This document shows, piece by piece, positions 1 through 7,230 of a stretch of 33,883 nucleotides of DNA. Source of the DNA: Methanomassiliicoccales archaeon (lineage in GTDB: Archaea; Thermoplasmatota; Thermoplasmata; GCA-020350865); contig CP070739.1 of the NCBI GenBank assembly GCA_020347705.1, positions 1,774,506 through 1,808,388 on the forward strand, in the 5' to 3' direction. The notes under the pieces are model-generated. The model did no database searches, had not been told where the DNA came from, and worked only from the letters and a program-made list of their open reading frames with translations. Every line of letters begins with the position of its first letter. The first letter of the stretch is position 1. The translations under genes were made by a program, and so were the position numbers.

Positions 1-141
1 CCTATTAACTTAACATCTTACATCATATATTATTGTATCTTTATATTCATCTTACCCTAACACCATCCATATTAAGAAGTTAGGTTCATTATACATTCTT
101 TCATTCGGTTCCATTCGGTTTTACGGTTTTTTTAGAGTTTT

Positions 142-192
142 CAGGCCCCTACCGGGCATTTTATGGGTTAAATGCCGGGATAGCGTAGCCTG
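142..192. other. Imperfect inverted repeat (possible structured RNA or element remnant)
   Basis: A 51-base imperfect hairpin. The outer arm CAGGC (142-146) pairs with GCCTG (188-192), TAC (150-152) pairs with GTA (185-187), and the inner arm GGCATTT (155-161) pairs with AAATGCC (170-176) around an 8-base loop. It lies about 110 bases beyond the end of the DHH gene. It is not followed directly by a T tract on the minus strand, so it is not a classical terminator for that gene. Just before it on the plus strand is a 9-base direct repeat, CATTCGGTT, at 102-110 and 112-120. Nothing else supportable was seen in bases 1-302. Confidence 0.3.
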
Positions 193-302
193 CCCACTAC
201 CCAATTCATCTAATACATTTTTTTTAATAATTTCTTCCAGTATGTAATTTACAATTATTTTACTGGCATATAAATATTTTGGTTGGAAAATTAGAGGTGG
301 TT

Positions 303-1274
303 TTAATAGCCTGGCATATCCTTTACCGCATCCAGAGCTCTTTTCATACATATATTGAGCATTGCCTCCACGTCCCCAACGCCGTTAATACCTGCTGCTC
401 CATCGTGTCCCCCACCTTCGCACCCGTTCTCATTTGCGATATCTGTCATTAAATTTCCCAGGGTGAATCCGTTTTTAACAAGGGTTTGGGTGGCTCTCCC
501 ACTGATTCTGAACACATCATCTCTCTGTGAACCTACAAACGCGCAATCAGCACCCAAGGAAAGTATGGCACCACAAACGCTGGACTCAAAAGAGCCTACC
601 TGGGATAATGCTACAATAAAACCTCCCGTACTTTGATACCTCAACCTCTGCGCCCCTTTCAATCTTGATATCCTCCTGGAATAATCTGTCTCGTGCTCTT
701 CTGCGAAAATTGAGAGCACTTCATCCATGTCTACACCGCTTTCCTCCATAATTTGGGCGAAGGTTTTCAATGTGCCGGCATCAGCATGGGTGAATTTTCC
801 TGTATCCGTCAATATACCCGTGAGTAAGGCCAGTCCCACTGAGTGGGTGATCCTTTTTTTTCCTTGCTTTAAAATCTGGTATACGAGCTCTCCGCATGAT
901 GATTTTTTTTCATCAACAAAACTCAATTTCGTATTCCAATCATAATTATTTTGATGATGGTCAATTACGATGGGATTCGTTAGTTTTTCTTGATATCTGC
1001 CTAAACGCTCAGATGAGGCGCAGTCCACAACCACTATTTTGTCATAAATAGAAATTTCCGGCTCCTCGATTACCTCCAAACCCAATCTTCTCTGAAGCAG
1101 TTTACCGTTCTTGCTTAGACCTCCTACCGCCCCTATGCTCACGTTCGGGAAGACCAGGCTCAATGCCATGGCACAGCCCAAGGCATCTGGATCAGCATTT
1201 ACATGCAAGAGAACACACTTCGTGCCGCTCTCAAGCTCGTCGAGAATATCCTCTATCATGATACCTTGGTACAT
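303..1274 (-). CDS. DHH/DHHA1-family phosphoesterase (NrnA/RecJ-like)
   Basis: Predicted cytoplasmic metal-dependent phosphoesterase of the DHH superfamily, whose members degrade short oligonucleotides, pAp or cyclic dinucleotides. Over 323 residues the family motifs appear in order: HVNADPDALG (24-33), VVVDCAS (81-87), IDHHQ (104-108), TGILTDTGKF (152-161) and the DHHA1 signature GGGHDGAAG (287-295). All expected metal-binding Asp and His positions look intact, so it should be active. The size fits NrnA-like proteins and archaeal stand-alone DHH proteins; there is no CBS or transmembrane part. The start at 1274 or the in-frame ATG at 1259 are both possible; the latter has AAGGT just upstream. 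A TATA-like stretch at about 1308-1320 suggests its own promoter, although it lies downstream of the surface protein gene on the same strand. The substrate cannot be told from sequence alone. Confidence 0.88.
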   Translation of the reverse strand: MYQGIMIEDILDELESGTKCVLLHVNADPDALGCAMALSLVFPNVSIGAVGGLSKNGKLLQRRLGLEVIEEPEISIYDKIVVVDCASSERLGRYQEKLTNPIVIDHHQNNYDWNTKLSFVDEKKSSCGELVYQILKQGKKRITHSVGLALLTGILTDTGKFTHADAGTLKTFAQIMEESGVDMDEVLSIFAEEHETDYSRRISRLKGAQRLRYQSTGGFIVALSQVGSFESSVCGAILSLGADCAFVGSQRDDVFRISGRATQTLVKNGFTLGNLMTDIANENGCEGGGHDGAAGINGVGDVEAMLNICMKRALDAVKDMPGY

Positions 1275-1353
1275 ATCTCAAGCTATAAAAAATGTGTTGG
1301 TAATTTTCTATAAAATAAAAGAAATGGATTAAAACTGGAGGATCGATGTTCCT

Positions 1354-2739
1354 TTATAGTTTCTTCTTGCGTCTAGTCCTCTTCGAAATGACTGGTATCG
1401 AGGGGATGCATACTGCACCAATTATCAGTAAGGAGCCGAGCCCGCAGGGCCTACCGTCATCATCTTCATCGGGGGGAGTGGAAGAGGACGCTCCGAAATA
1501 GGCGGTGTAGGTTGGATCATGCTCTACGCGGTATCCGCGCCATCCTGGAAATGAAACGGCATACCACAATCTCGCAGTATGTGCATAGTTGAGCCACCAC
1601 TTATGCCTCAAATCCTTGGGACTGGAATACTGATCTTGAATATTCTCGCTCAACGCATATGATAACAGGCTGAAAAGTCCTGCCGAAAATCCGAGCTGCC
1701 AGCCCACGAGTATCAAATCCGCTGGTTTGGCCTGTAACAGGATATTATAGGCGTTCTTGTCCTCTGCAACCGTTGTGTGAGGTGAGGAACTTTCATTCAA
1801 AAGATCGTATGTGCCTCTGTAACCGATATCGAAGGCCCTGTCGTCCTTATCGCCTACTTTTATGCTTATGTTCTCTGCGGGGGCAGATATCCCAGTATTG
1901 ATCTCATGGCCAGTTTCTTGGGAGGTGATCTTGTACCAGGATGCGAATACTGAGACATAGTGCACGGCGGAAATTCCCCAGTTTTCGTTGAGAATGTCCC
2001 TTGGCTCCGCAGGGGCACCCCAGATTCGTATAACCTCCACCTGACCAATCGTATAGTATGTCTCAGCTTTCACTTCACCAGTTTCATCATCAATAGTGAC
2101 ATCATACATCACTGTAAGCTCGCTGAACCTTGCATGCAATACAGGTAAGGCAACAGAAACCCAAAAAGACCAAGGATCGTTACCGTCGACGATCTTGGCG
2201 AACAGGTTGGTATAGGTTATGCCGAATCGATAGTGGCCTTCTTCTAATTTTTCAACGTTGTGCACATTTATTTGAGGCGCATAGCTGCCGTTTTCATCAT
2301 CTAATCCGAATGGTATAATATAGTAAACATCCTCGTTGCCAGGGTCTTGAATATTGTTGCCGTTGGTATCGTTGTACGCCATGAGAAACGCGAATATCGC
2401 ACCAATGAACACCTCCCTACCCTTGGGGGTGTAGTAATGCATTCCAAACAATTGATAGGGCAATACACCTTTTTTACCTTCTTTTCCAATAACATTATTC
2501 AATGCAACAAGAAAGACCTGAACGTCCGAAGAATTTACATAAAATACCGAGAAGGTAGCGCTGCCATTTTCTGATTCATTGGTTACAGAGGCCGTCCAAT
2601 ATTCCTCATCGAACGAATGCCCTAGGATCCTCTTCTCGTCTCCCTCATTCCACTCATCAAAACCAGAGGCCGAGGAAGTGGGGACAAGAAGTAGTCCAAC
2701 AATCATTACACAAAAAAGTTTCAGAACCATGATTTTCAT
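1354..2739 (-). CDS. Secreted, C-terminally anchored surface protein of unknown function
   Basis: No family was recognised over the 461 residues. Residues 1-25 form a signal peptide (positively charged start, long hydrophobic core, small residues SSASG at the cleavage region). The extracytoplasmic part has many Asn-x-Ser/Thr sites and looks beta-rich. Near the end, after an acidic DEDDDG stretch, there is Cys-Gly-Leu-Gly, then a hydrophobic segment (about 430-449) and a basic RTRRKKKL tail. This gives a type I membrane topology or a CTERM-like sorting signal. The start is well supported by a GAGGTGA ribosome site four to five bases ahead of the ATG and a TATA-like box at about 2767-2780. It is divergent from the signalling cluster across 190 bases. 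A mid-protein stretch with repeated Trp and aromatic residues may bind a ligand, but this is only inference. Confidence 0.8.
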   Translation of the reverse strand: MKIMVLKLFCVMIVGLLLVPTSSASGFDEWNEGDEKRILGHSFDEEYWTASVTNESENGSATFSVFYVNSSDVQVFLVALNNVIGKEGKKGVLPYQLFGMHYYTPKGREVFIGAIFAFLMAYNDTNGNNIQDPGNEDVYYIIPFGLDDENGSYAPQINVHNVEKLEEGHYRFGITYTNLFAKIVDGNDPWSFWVSVALPVLHARFSELTVMYDVTIDDETGEVKAETYYTIGQVEVIRIWGAPAEPRDILNENWGISAVHYVSVFASWYKITSQETGHEINTGISAPAENISIKVGDKDDRAFDIGYRGTYDLLNESSSPHTTVAEDKNAYNILLQAKPADLILVGWQLGFSAGLFSLLSYALSENIQDQYSSPKDLRHKWWLNYAHTARLWYAVSFPGWRGYRVEHDPTYTAYFGASSSTPPDEDDDGRPCGLGSLLIIGAVCIPSIPVISKRTRRKKKL

Positions 2740-2766
2740 GTGTTCACCTCGGTATACAATACGATG

Positions 2767-2780
2767 GTTATATAAAAAGA
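2767..2780 (-). promoter_or_regulatory. TATA-like promoter of the surface protein gene
   Basis: On the minus strand the sequence reads CTTTTTATATAACC, about 28-41 bases ahead of the ATG at 2739. The spacing would give a short leader that just includes the GAGGTGA ribosome site. It shares the 190-base divergent region with the promoter of the plus-strand signalling cluster. Confidence 0.45.
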
Positions 2781-2874
2781 TATCTCACTTATGATTCCCC
2801 TTGATAATAAATTATTTTTAACCACTAAATAAATTATGGCTTTACCGTCCCATCATATCTGACCTTTAGAAATT

Positions 2875-2886
2875 AATTTATAATAG
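2875..2886 (+). promoter_or_regulatory. TATA-like promoter of the signalling cluster
   Basis: AATTTATAATAG lies about 45-55 bases ahead of the first start codon of the six-gene run, so transcription would start near 2907. It is the only good TATA-like element before the cluster, and the genes behind it are tightly packed, which suggests one main transcript. Confidence 0.4.
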
Positions 2887-2929
2887 GTAAACATTTCGTC
2901 CCGCAAGGAAAGGAATCCTGGACCTATTT

Positions 2930-3343
2930 ATGGACAGGAGCGTGAAGGGTATGGAAGATGCAGCAATAAGGAAAACCAAGAAGGAACGCCTGGATGAGGT
3001 GTTAAAGAGACTCATGAACGTCGGACAGCTGAAGGCCAGCGCCATCGTTAGTACGGAAGGACTGCTTATTACTTCCAGAACACCTCCGGAAATGAACGAA
3101 AGGATAATTGCCGCACTTTGCTCCACCGTTATGGCCAGCGCGGAAACGGCAAGCAGCCAGATGAGCATCGGAAAAGTGAGCGAGATCAGTGTGAGGACGG
3201 ATGAGGGAACCATATTTCTTTCACCTGCTGGCCAAAAGGCCCTTTTGGTGGGGCTCGCAGAGCCGGAGGCCCAGGCGGGATTGATATTGATGGAAATGGA
3301 GTCCAAAGCATCGCAAACCCAAGAGATATTGGAGGAGGATTGA
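2930..3343 (+). CDS. Roadblock/LC7-domain protein
   Basis: A 137-residue protein that is almost entirely one roadblock/LC7 domain (about 18-122). A leading basic helix is followed by the typical strand [14 protein letters not shown], a helix with [16 protein letters not shown], and paired strands ending in [17 protein letters not shown]. Roadblock proteins dimerise and bind small GTPases; in bacteria MglB acts this way on MglA. The gene next door, seven bases away, encodes a Ras-like GTPase, and this is the strongest clue to its job. The start is uncertain: the ATG at 2930 lacks a close ribosome site, while the ATG at 2951 follows GGAG and GAAGGG and would remove seven residues. No transmembrane segment is present, so it is cytoplasmic. 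It probably regulates or anchors the GTPase; no GAP activity can be read from the sequence. Confidence 0.85.
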   Translation: MDRSVKGMEDAAIRKTKKERLDEVLKRLMNVGQLKASAIVSTEGLLITSRTPPEMNERIIAALCSTVMASAETASSQMSIGKVSEISVRTDEGTIFLSPAGQKALLVGLAEPEAQAGLILMEMESKASQTQEILEED

Positions 3344-3349
3344 GTCCCG

Positions 3350-3901
3350 TTGAAGAGCGCGGATGAAATGAACGATGATGAGGGCACGCTGAAGAAGATC
3401 AGCATGCTCGGTGATTTGGCCGTGGGAAAAACCAGTCTTGTAAATAGATATGTTTTCAACGTTTTTGGCGATGAGTACATAAGCACCATCGGGACAAAGG
3501 TCGTAAAAAAGAAATTGACTCATAATAATAGAAAAATCGTTCTCATGATTTGGGATATAGCCGGCGAGACCACATTCAACCATATAAGAAAAGCATATTT
3601 CAGAGGATCAGAAGCAGGCCTGGTGGTTGTGGATATCACCAGGAAAAAAACCCTTGATAATGTCTCGGATTGGATCTCTTCCTTTTTAGAGATCACTGGT
3701 GATTCACCGATATTGATCCTTGTTAATAAATCGGATTTAAAGGAAGACTACACCTTTACCATGGATTCTGCACACGAAATAGCTGAAAAATTCCAAACAA
3801 AGGCCTTATCCACAAGTGCCAAGACCGGGGAAAACGTGGAAGAGGCATTTCATATTCTTACCGAGCTGATATTTTCAAGATCCGAAAATCCAGATATATA
3901 A
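3350..3901 (+). CDS. Ras/Rab-like small GTPase
   Basis: A complete small GTPase of 183 residues. G1 is GDLAVGKT (21-28), the switch I Thr is T46 in STIG, G3 is WDIAGET (68-74), G4 is NKSD (126-129) and G5 is TSAK (155-158). These are Ras-superfamily motifs of eukaryote-like Rab/Ras type, not the MglA type. The position equal to the catalytic Gln61 of Ras is Glu73, so intrinsic hydrolysis may be slow or depend on a partner. There is no C-terminal Cys for lipid attachment, so it is cytoplasmic unless held by a partner. The start is taken as TTG at 3350, eleven bases after GGAGGAGG inside the end of the roadblock gene; an ATG at 3368 is the alternative. Its place between roadblock and V4R genes suggests it is the switch of this cluster. 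Confidence 0.88.
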   Translation: MKSADEMNDDEGTLKKISMLGDLAVGKTSLVNRYVFNVFGDEYISTIGTKVVKKKLTHNNRKIVLMIWDIAGETTFNHIRKAYFRGSEAGLVVVDITRKKTLDNVSDWISSFLEITGDSPILILVNKSDLKEDYTFTMDSAHEIAEKFQTKALSTSAKTGENVEEAFHILTELIFSRSENPDI

Positions 3902-3916
3902 TAGGTGGTGTTCGCA

Positions 3917-4402
3917 TTGGAAAAAGGAGCAATAGATGTAACAAAAACCCAAGTGGGATTCTTCGTTGTGCCCAACGAATTCATGAGGGGAATACGCAAT
4001 GAGCTGGAGTCCATGGTGGGCAAGGGCGCGGGAAATGAATTCCTGTTCAGATCAGGATTCAGATGCGGTGAGGCCGTTGTAAAAATGCTGGAGCTAAACA
4101 ATTATAAGATGCCGGATATCCTGGTCTCCTTGTGGTCACAGATCGGTTTTGGCAGATTGAAGGTCCTGGATATGAGCGTAGAGCATATTGAAGTCCAGTG
4201 CGAGGAATCCACCGAGGCCATGGCCATTGGCCCTGCGAAGGCCCCAGTCTGCGATTTCACGAGGGGTTGTCTAGCCGGGACGATTTCTGCAATCGTGGGT
4301 AAGGATTACTATGCCATTGAAAAACGTTGTGTATCCATGGGTGACCCCTACTGCGTCTTCTCCTTAAGTATGGACGAAAGATGGTCTCCGTATTGGAGGT
4401 AG
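3917..4402 (+). CDS. V4R-domain protein (4-vinyl reductase fold ligand sensor)
   Basis: About 161 residues from a TTG start at 3917, chosen because AGGTGGTG ends six bases upstream; a GTG at 3905 would add four residues but has no ribosome site. The C-terminal part is a clear V4R domain (about 75-150): CDFTRGCLAG (112-121) followed by an AIEKRC-x-SMGDPYCVF block with Cys138 and Cys146. V4R domains occur in bacteriochlorophyll enzymes and as the hydrophobic-ligand sensor of XylR/DmpR-type regulators. Many archaeal stand-alone versions have no known ligand. Cysteines at 50, 95, 112, 118, 138 and 146 could bind a metal or act in redox sensing. It sits three genes into the cluster, 14 bases after the GTPase, so it may feed a ligand signal into the GTPase. 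The ligand is not visible from sequence. Confidence 0.82.
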   Translation: MEKGAIDVTKTQVGFFVVPNEFMRGIRNELESMVGKGAGNEFLFRSGFRCGEAVVKMLELNNYKMPDILVSLWSQIGFGRLKVLDMSVEHIEVQCEESTEAMAIGPAKAPVCDFTRGCLAGTISAIVGKDYYAIEKRCVSMGDPYCVFSLSMDERWSPYWR

Positions 4403-4444
4403 AAATAGGATCGCCCAGGCCTGGTTTGGAGGGAATAGAATAAG

Positions 4445-5626
4445 ATGGCCACTAAAAACACCTTTATTCCAAGATTGGACAGCCTTTTAAATGGGGGCCT
4501 GCCCCAGGGAAAATCACTGGCCTTCTCTGCAGACCCAGGCGTACCTTCCGATATCTTCGGATATCAGGTGCTGGGAGAAAGATTGAAAAATAACGGTGAA
4601 AAGGGTTTCATTTACACGAACACACAACTTCCCAACTACATCGAGAGACAATCGTACGGTTATGGATGGAATATTAAAGAATATGTGGATTCTAAAAGGC
4701 TATTTTTTATTGATTCCGCTTCCATCAGATTGGGTCTTCCAGGTGCGGGAAAATACAATATATATAACGATTCTGAGATTCCAAACGTGATATCAAAGGC
4801 AATTGAGGAAATCCACGGCGGTATCGGAGTTATTGCGGATGTGGCCATGCTCTTAGAAACCCAAGGTTATGAGGATACATGGGAGATGATGAGGACCTGG
4901 AACCAAAGCGCAAAAGAAAACGAAGTGAACCTCATATATATATTCACGAAATGGGACTATGAGGACAATATAATCAAAACATTCAATAGTCTGGTTGATT
5001 GCGAGGTAAGGATACAACCCATGGCGGAGAGAGTGATATTCAAACAGGTATTCTCGGTTGTAAAATCCAATTGGACCGACCATTCAAACCTAAAAATATT
5101 CTTTGAAACCTTAAAGCCAGGCGGTGTTGCGGTGTTCATTCCGAAACTGTTGGTTACTGGCCCTTATAATGCAGGGAAAACCAGTTTTGTTAAGGCCGTA
5201 ACCACCGAGAGCGTTTCTGTGGACAGACAGGCTTATGAACGCTTTCCCACCACTGTGGGCCTGGATATCGGTCATTTGGAGCACAGAGGATTTTCTGCGG
5301 ATGTTTTCGGTACCCCTGGTCAGGAAAGGTTCGATTTATTACTTGAGGTCCTGGCAAGAGAGGCCATGGGTACGTTCATAATCATCGACTCTACAAAGCC
5401 CGAGACCTTCTTAAGGGCACAAAAGATGATTACGCTTTGTAAGGTGGAGGCCATTCCAAAGGTTATTGTAGCAAACAAGCAGGATTTGGATGATGCACTC
5501 TCACCTGCCGAGATTCGATTGAAAATGAACTTATCCGAAAGGATTCCGATAATACCCACCTCCGTTGCCAACAATGAGGGTGTTACAGAAGCGTTGGATA
5601 CGTTATTGAACATGATATACCGATGA
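4445..5626 (+). CDS. Fusion: inactive KaiC/RecA-like domain plus MglA/COG2229-type GTPase
   Basis: A 393-residue two-domain protein. Residues 1 to about 225 look like a KaiC/RecA fold: IPRLDSLLNGGLPQGKSLAF is the usual KaiC opening, but the P-loop position reads SADPGVPSD (28-36) with no GKT/S, and the Walker B strand (about 127-134) has only one Asp. This half should not hydrolyse ATP. Residues 232-393 form a GTPase: GPYNAGKTS (239-247), a switch I Thr in FPTTVG, FGTPGQER (288-295), ANKQD (353-357) and SVANNEG. The GTPGQ form is that of the COG2229/MglA-like GTPases rather than Ras. The gene overlaps the next one by four bases (ATGA), so translation is coupled. It may be a scaffold joining KaiC-like hexamers to a GTP switch; this is inference. 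Confidence 0.82.
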   Translation: MATKNTFIPRLDSLLNGGLPQGKSLAFSADPGVPSDIFGYQVLGERLKNNGEKGFIYTNTQLPNYIERQSYGYGWNIKEYVDSKRLFFIDSASIRLGLPGAGKYNIYNDSEIPNVISKAIEEIHGGIGVIADVAMLLETQGYEDTWEMMRTWNQSAKENEVNLIYIFTKWDYEDNIIKTFNSLVDCEVRIQPMAERVIFKQVFSVVKSNWTDHSNLKIFFETLKPGGVAVFIPKLLVTGPYNAGKTSFVKAVTTESVSVDRQAYERFPTTVGLDIGHLEHRGFSADVFGTPGQERFDLLLEVLAREAMGTFIIIDSTKPETFLRAQKMITLCKVEAIPKVIVANKQDLDDALSPAEIRLKMNLSERIPIIPTSVANNEGVTEALDTLLNMIYR

Positions 5627-6384
5627 TATCAAGTAAAGAGAGGGTGATGAATACGACCCCCAGAATTGAATCAGGATTAAACGGCCTGGATGCCCTACTG
5701 GGAGGCGGGCTTCCCGAAAACTCGGTAACGCTGGTGTACGGTCCGCCAAAGACAGGGAAATCCATTCTCTGTTACCACTTTCTTTTCCGCGGTTTGCTTA
5801 AGGATGAGCCGTGTCTTTTTGTGATGAGCGACTATACTTGGAATCAGCTCAGCGAGAGGATGATGACATTCAATTGGCCCATCGAGAAATATGCTAAAGA
5901 CGAAAAGATATATAGAATAGACACCGTTTCAAGGCTCGGTTCGAAAGTACCAAAGGAGACCCAGACACTCAAGATATCCCATACAGAGAATCCAACGGAC
6001 GTCATGCTCCATGTGAGCAGTGGAGCAAGATATCTTTACAAGAAATTCAATAGGTTCAGGGCCGTCTTGGATTCATCAACATCGTTCTTTTTATACAATC
6101 CGCATTCGTTGATCAACAGAGTGCTCAAATCCTATGTTCTGAGCATCAAGGAAGCGGGGGGAACAGGTCTTATCACCTACGCTGAAGGAAGTGTGGATTC
6201 ACAAACTGAGACCATGTTGAAGGCCAGTGTGGACAACCTCATCAAGCTCGATGGTGAAGAGATGCATATCGAGGCCGTAATCGGTGCCGGGAGAAAAAAA
6301 GCGAGCTATTCCATTGGAGAGAAAGGAATATTACTCAAGGAAATTTCTGATGAAAATTCGTTTATTGCTGTGGGCTTGGATTGA
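5623..6384 (+). CDS. KaiC/RecA-superfamily ATPase (single domain)
   Basis: A 253-residue single KaiC-like domain. The opening RIESGLNGLDALLGGGLP (14-31) is typical of KaiC-family proteins, Walker A is GPPKTGKS (40-47) and Walker B is RAVLDS (146-151). The position after strand 2, where active KaiC proteins have a Ser-x-Glu-Glu pattern, reads VMSDYT (68-73), so the usual catalytic Glu is missing or replaced by Asp70. It may bind ATP but turn it over slowly. The start at 5623 overlaps the previous stop; an ATG at 5647 just after GAGAGGG is an alternative and would remove eight residues. It has no fused output domain, so it probably acts through its cluster partners, perhaps by hetero-oligomer formation with the neighbouring KaiC-like proteins. 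Confidence 0.83.
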   Translation: MISSKERVMNTTPRIESGLNGLDALLGGGLPENSVTLVYGPPKTGKSILCYHFLFRGLLKDEPCLFVMSDYTWNQLSERMMTFNWPIEKYAKDEKIYRIDTVSRLGSKVPKETQTLKISHTENPTDVMLHVSSGARYLYKKFNRFRAVLDSSTSFFLYNPHSLINRVLKSYVLSIKEAGGTGLITYAEGSVDSQTETMLKASVDNLIKLDGEEMHIEAVIGAGRKKASYSIGEKGILLKEISDENSFIAVGLD

Positions 6385-6408
6385 AAGATTAAATACTCTA
6401 ACCACAAT

Positions 6409-7131
6409 ATGGGGATAGGTGTTAGATTGGTGCAAGATAAAATTCCCACACATATAGAGGGATTCGATGATCTTTTGGGGGGCGGCATACCCAAAGGCCA
6501 TATAGTCCTTCTGTCAGGATCGCCAGGAACCATGAAATCTTCGGTAGCGTACAATATCTTACATCAAAACGCCTTGGCAAATAAAATGAGAGGGGCATTC
6601 TTCTCCTTGGAGCAGAGCCGAGAGAACTTATTGAAACAAATGAATAGCCTGGGATTAATGCAAAAGGATGTGGAAGGGCAGCTCAATATCGTTGACATGT
6701 CCCTTATCCGGAAAAAATTGTCCGAGATCCGCTCGGAAGGAAGCATCCTTGACCTCTTCAAATTGTACGCCGACAATTTAAATGAACAAGAAGGATGCGA
6801 TTTATTGGTTGTGGATTCCCTTACCGTTTTGATGATAATCGCCCAGATCAAGGACAACAGGGATCAGATATTCCATCTGTTTGAATGGCTGCGAAGTATG
6901 AATGTCACGGTCTTTCTCGTTTCTGAATCTCCAAGAGAGCCAAACCAAGTGTTCGATGAAGAATTTTTAGCAGATGGTGTGATACACCTGGTAAAGGAGA
7001 GAGTAGGTACGGTTGATACACAGCTAAGAATCATCATCGAAAAGATGAGGGCCACAGACCATCACAGGGGTTTTTTCAACCTAGCATTCAAGGACGGACA
7101 TTTTAAGATCAGCCAAATTATTTCTGAATAA
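6409..7131 (+). CDS. KaiC/RecA-superfamily ATPase (single domain)
   Basis: A 240-residue KaiC-like ATPase that looks fully competent. The opening is HIEGFDDLLGGGIPKG, Walker A is GSPGTMKS (37-44), a form common among archaeal KaiC relatives, the catalytic Glu is E68 in FFSLEQS, and Walker B is DLLVVDS (131-137). The C-terminal block MRATDHHRGFF matches the KaiC region that lines the ATP site of the next subunit. It is the last gene of the run, 24 bases after the previous stop. The start is uncertain: a GTG at 6430 follows ATAGGTG by eight bases and may be the true start. A weak TATA-like ATTAAATAC at 6388-6396 could provide an extra internal promoter. It is probably the active partner to the degenerate KaiC-like domains upstream. 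Confidence 0.85.
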   Translation: MGIGVRLVQDKIPTHIEGFDDLLGGGIPKGHIVLLSGSPGTMKSSVAYNILHQNALANKMRGAFFSLEQSRENLLKQMNSLGLMQKDVEGQLNIVDMSLIRKKLSEIRSEGSILDLFKLYADNLNEQEGCDLLVVDSLTVLMIIAQIKDNRDQIFHLFEWLRSMNVTVFLVSESPREPNQVFDEEFLADGVIHLVKERVGTVDTQLRIIIEKMRATDHHRGFFNLAFKDGHFKISQIISE

Positions 7132-7140
7132 TCGAGATCC

Positions 7141-7156
7141 TATTTTTTAAAAAATA
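7141..7156. terminator. AT palindrome between convergent transcripts
   Basis: TATTTTTTAAAAAATA is a perfect 16-base palindrome just after the end of the plus-strand signalling cluster and facing the minus-strand propeller gene. Its T runs on either strand could end transcription from both sides, as archaeal termination relies on U tracts. There is no GC stem, so the call is weak. Confidence 0.3.
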
Positions 7157-7230
7157 CCATTTAAATGATATTCTTTAATCAACATAAGGGATGCGAATCA
7201 GGGTGGTAGCTGGTTTATTTATTACAGAGG

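Noticed and set aside
121-351. A 76-codon minus-strand frame in the empty left end
   Set aside because: It overlaps the end of the DHH gene in another frame, has no ribosome site, and its product matches nothing I recognise; the hairpin lies inside it, which better explains the sequence.
2878-3489. A 203-codon minus-strand frame over the roadblock gene
   Set aside because: It is antisense to a clear roadblock domain and the start of a clear GTPase, and its hydrophobic Ser/Leu product is typical of antisense translation.
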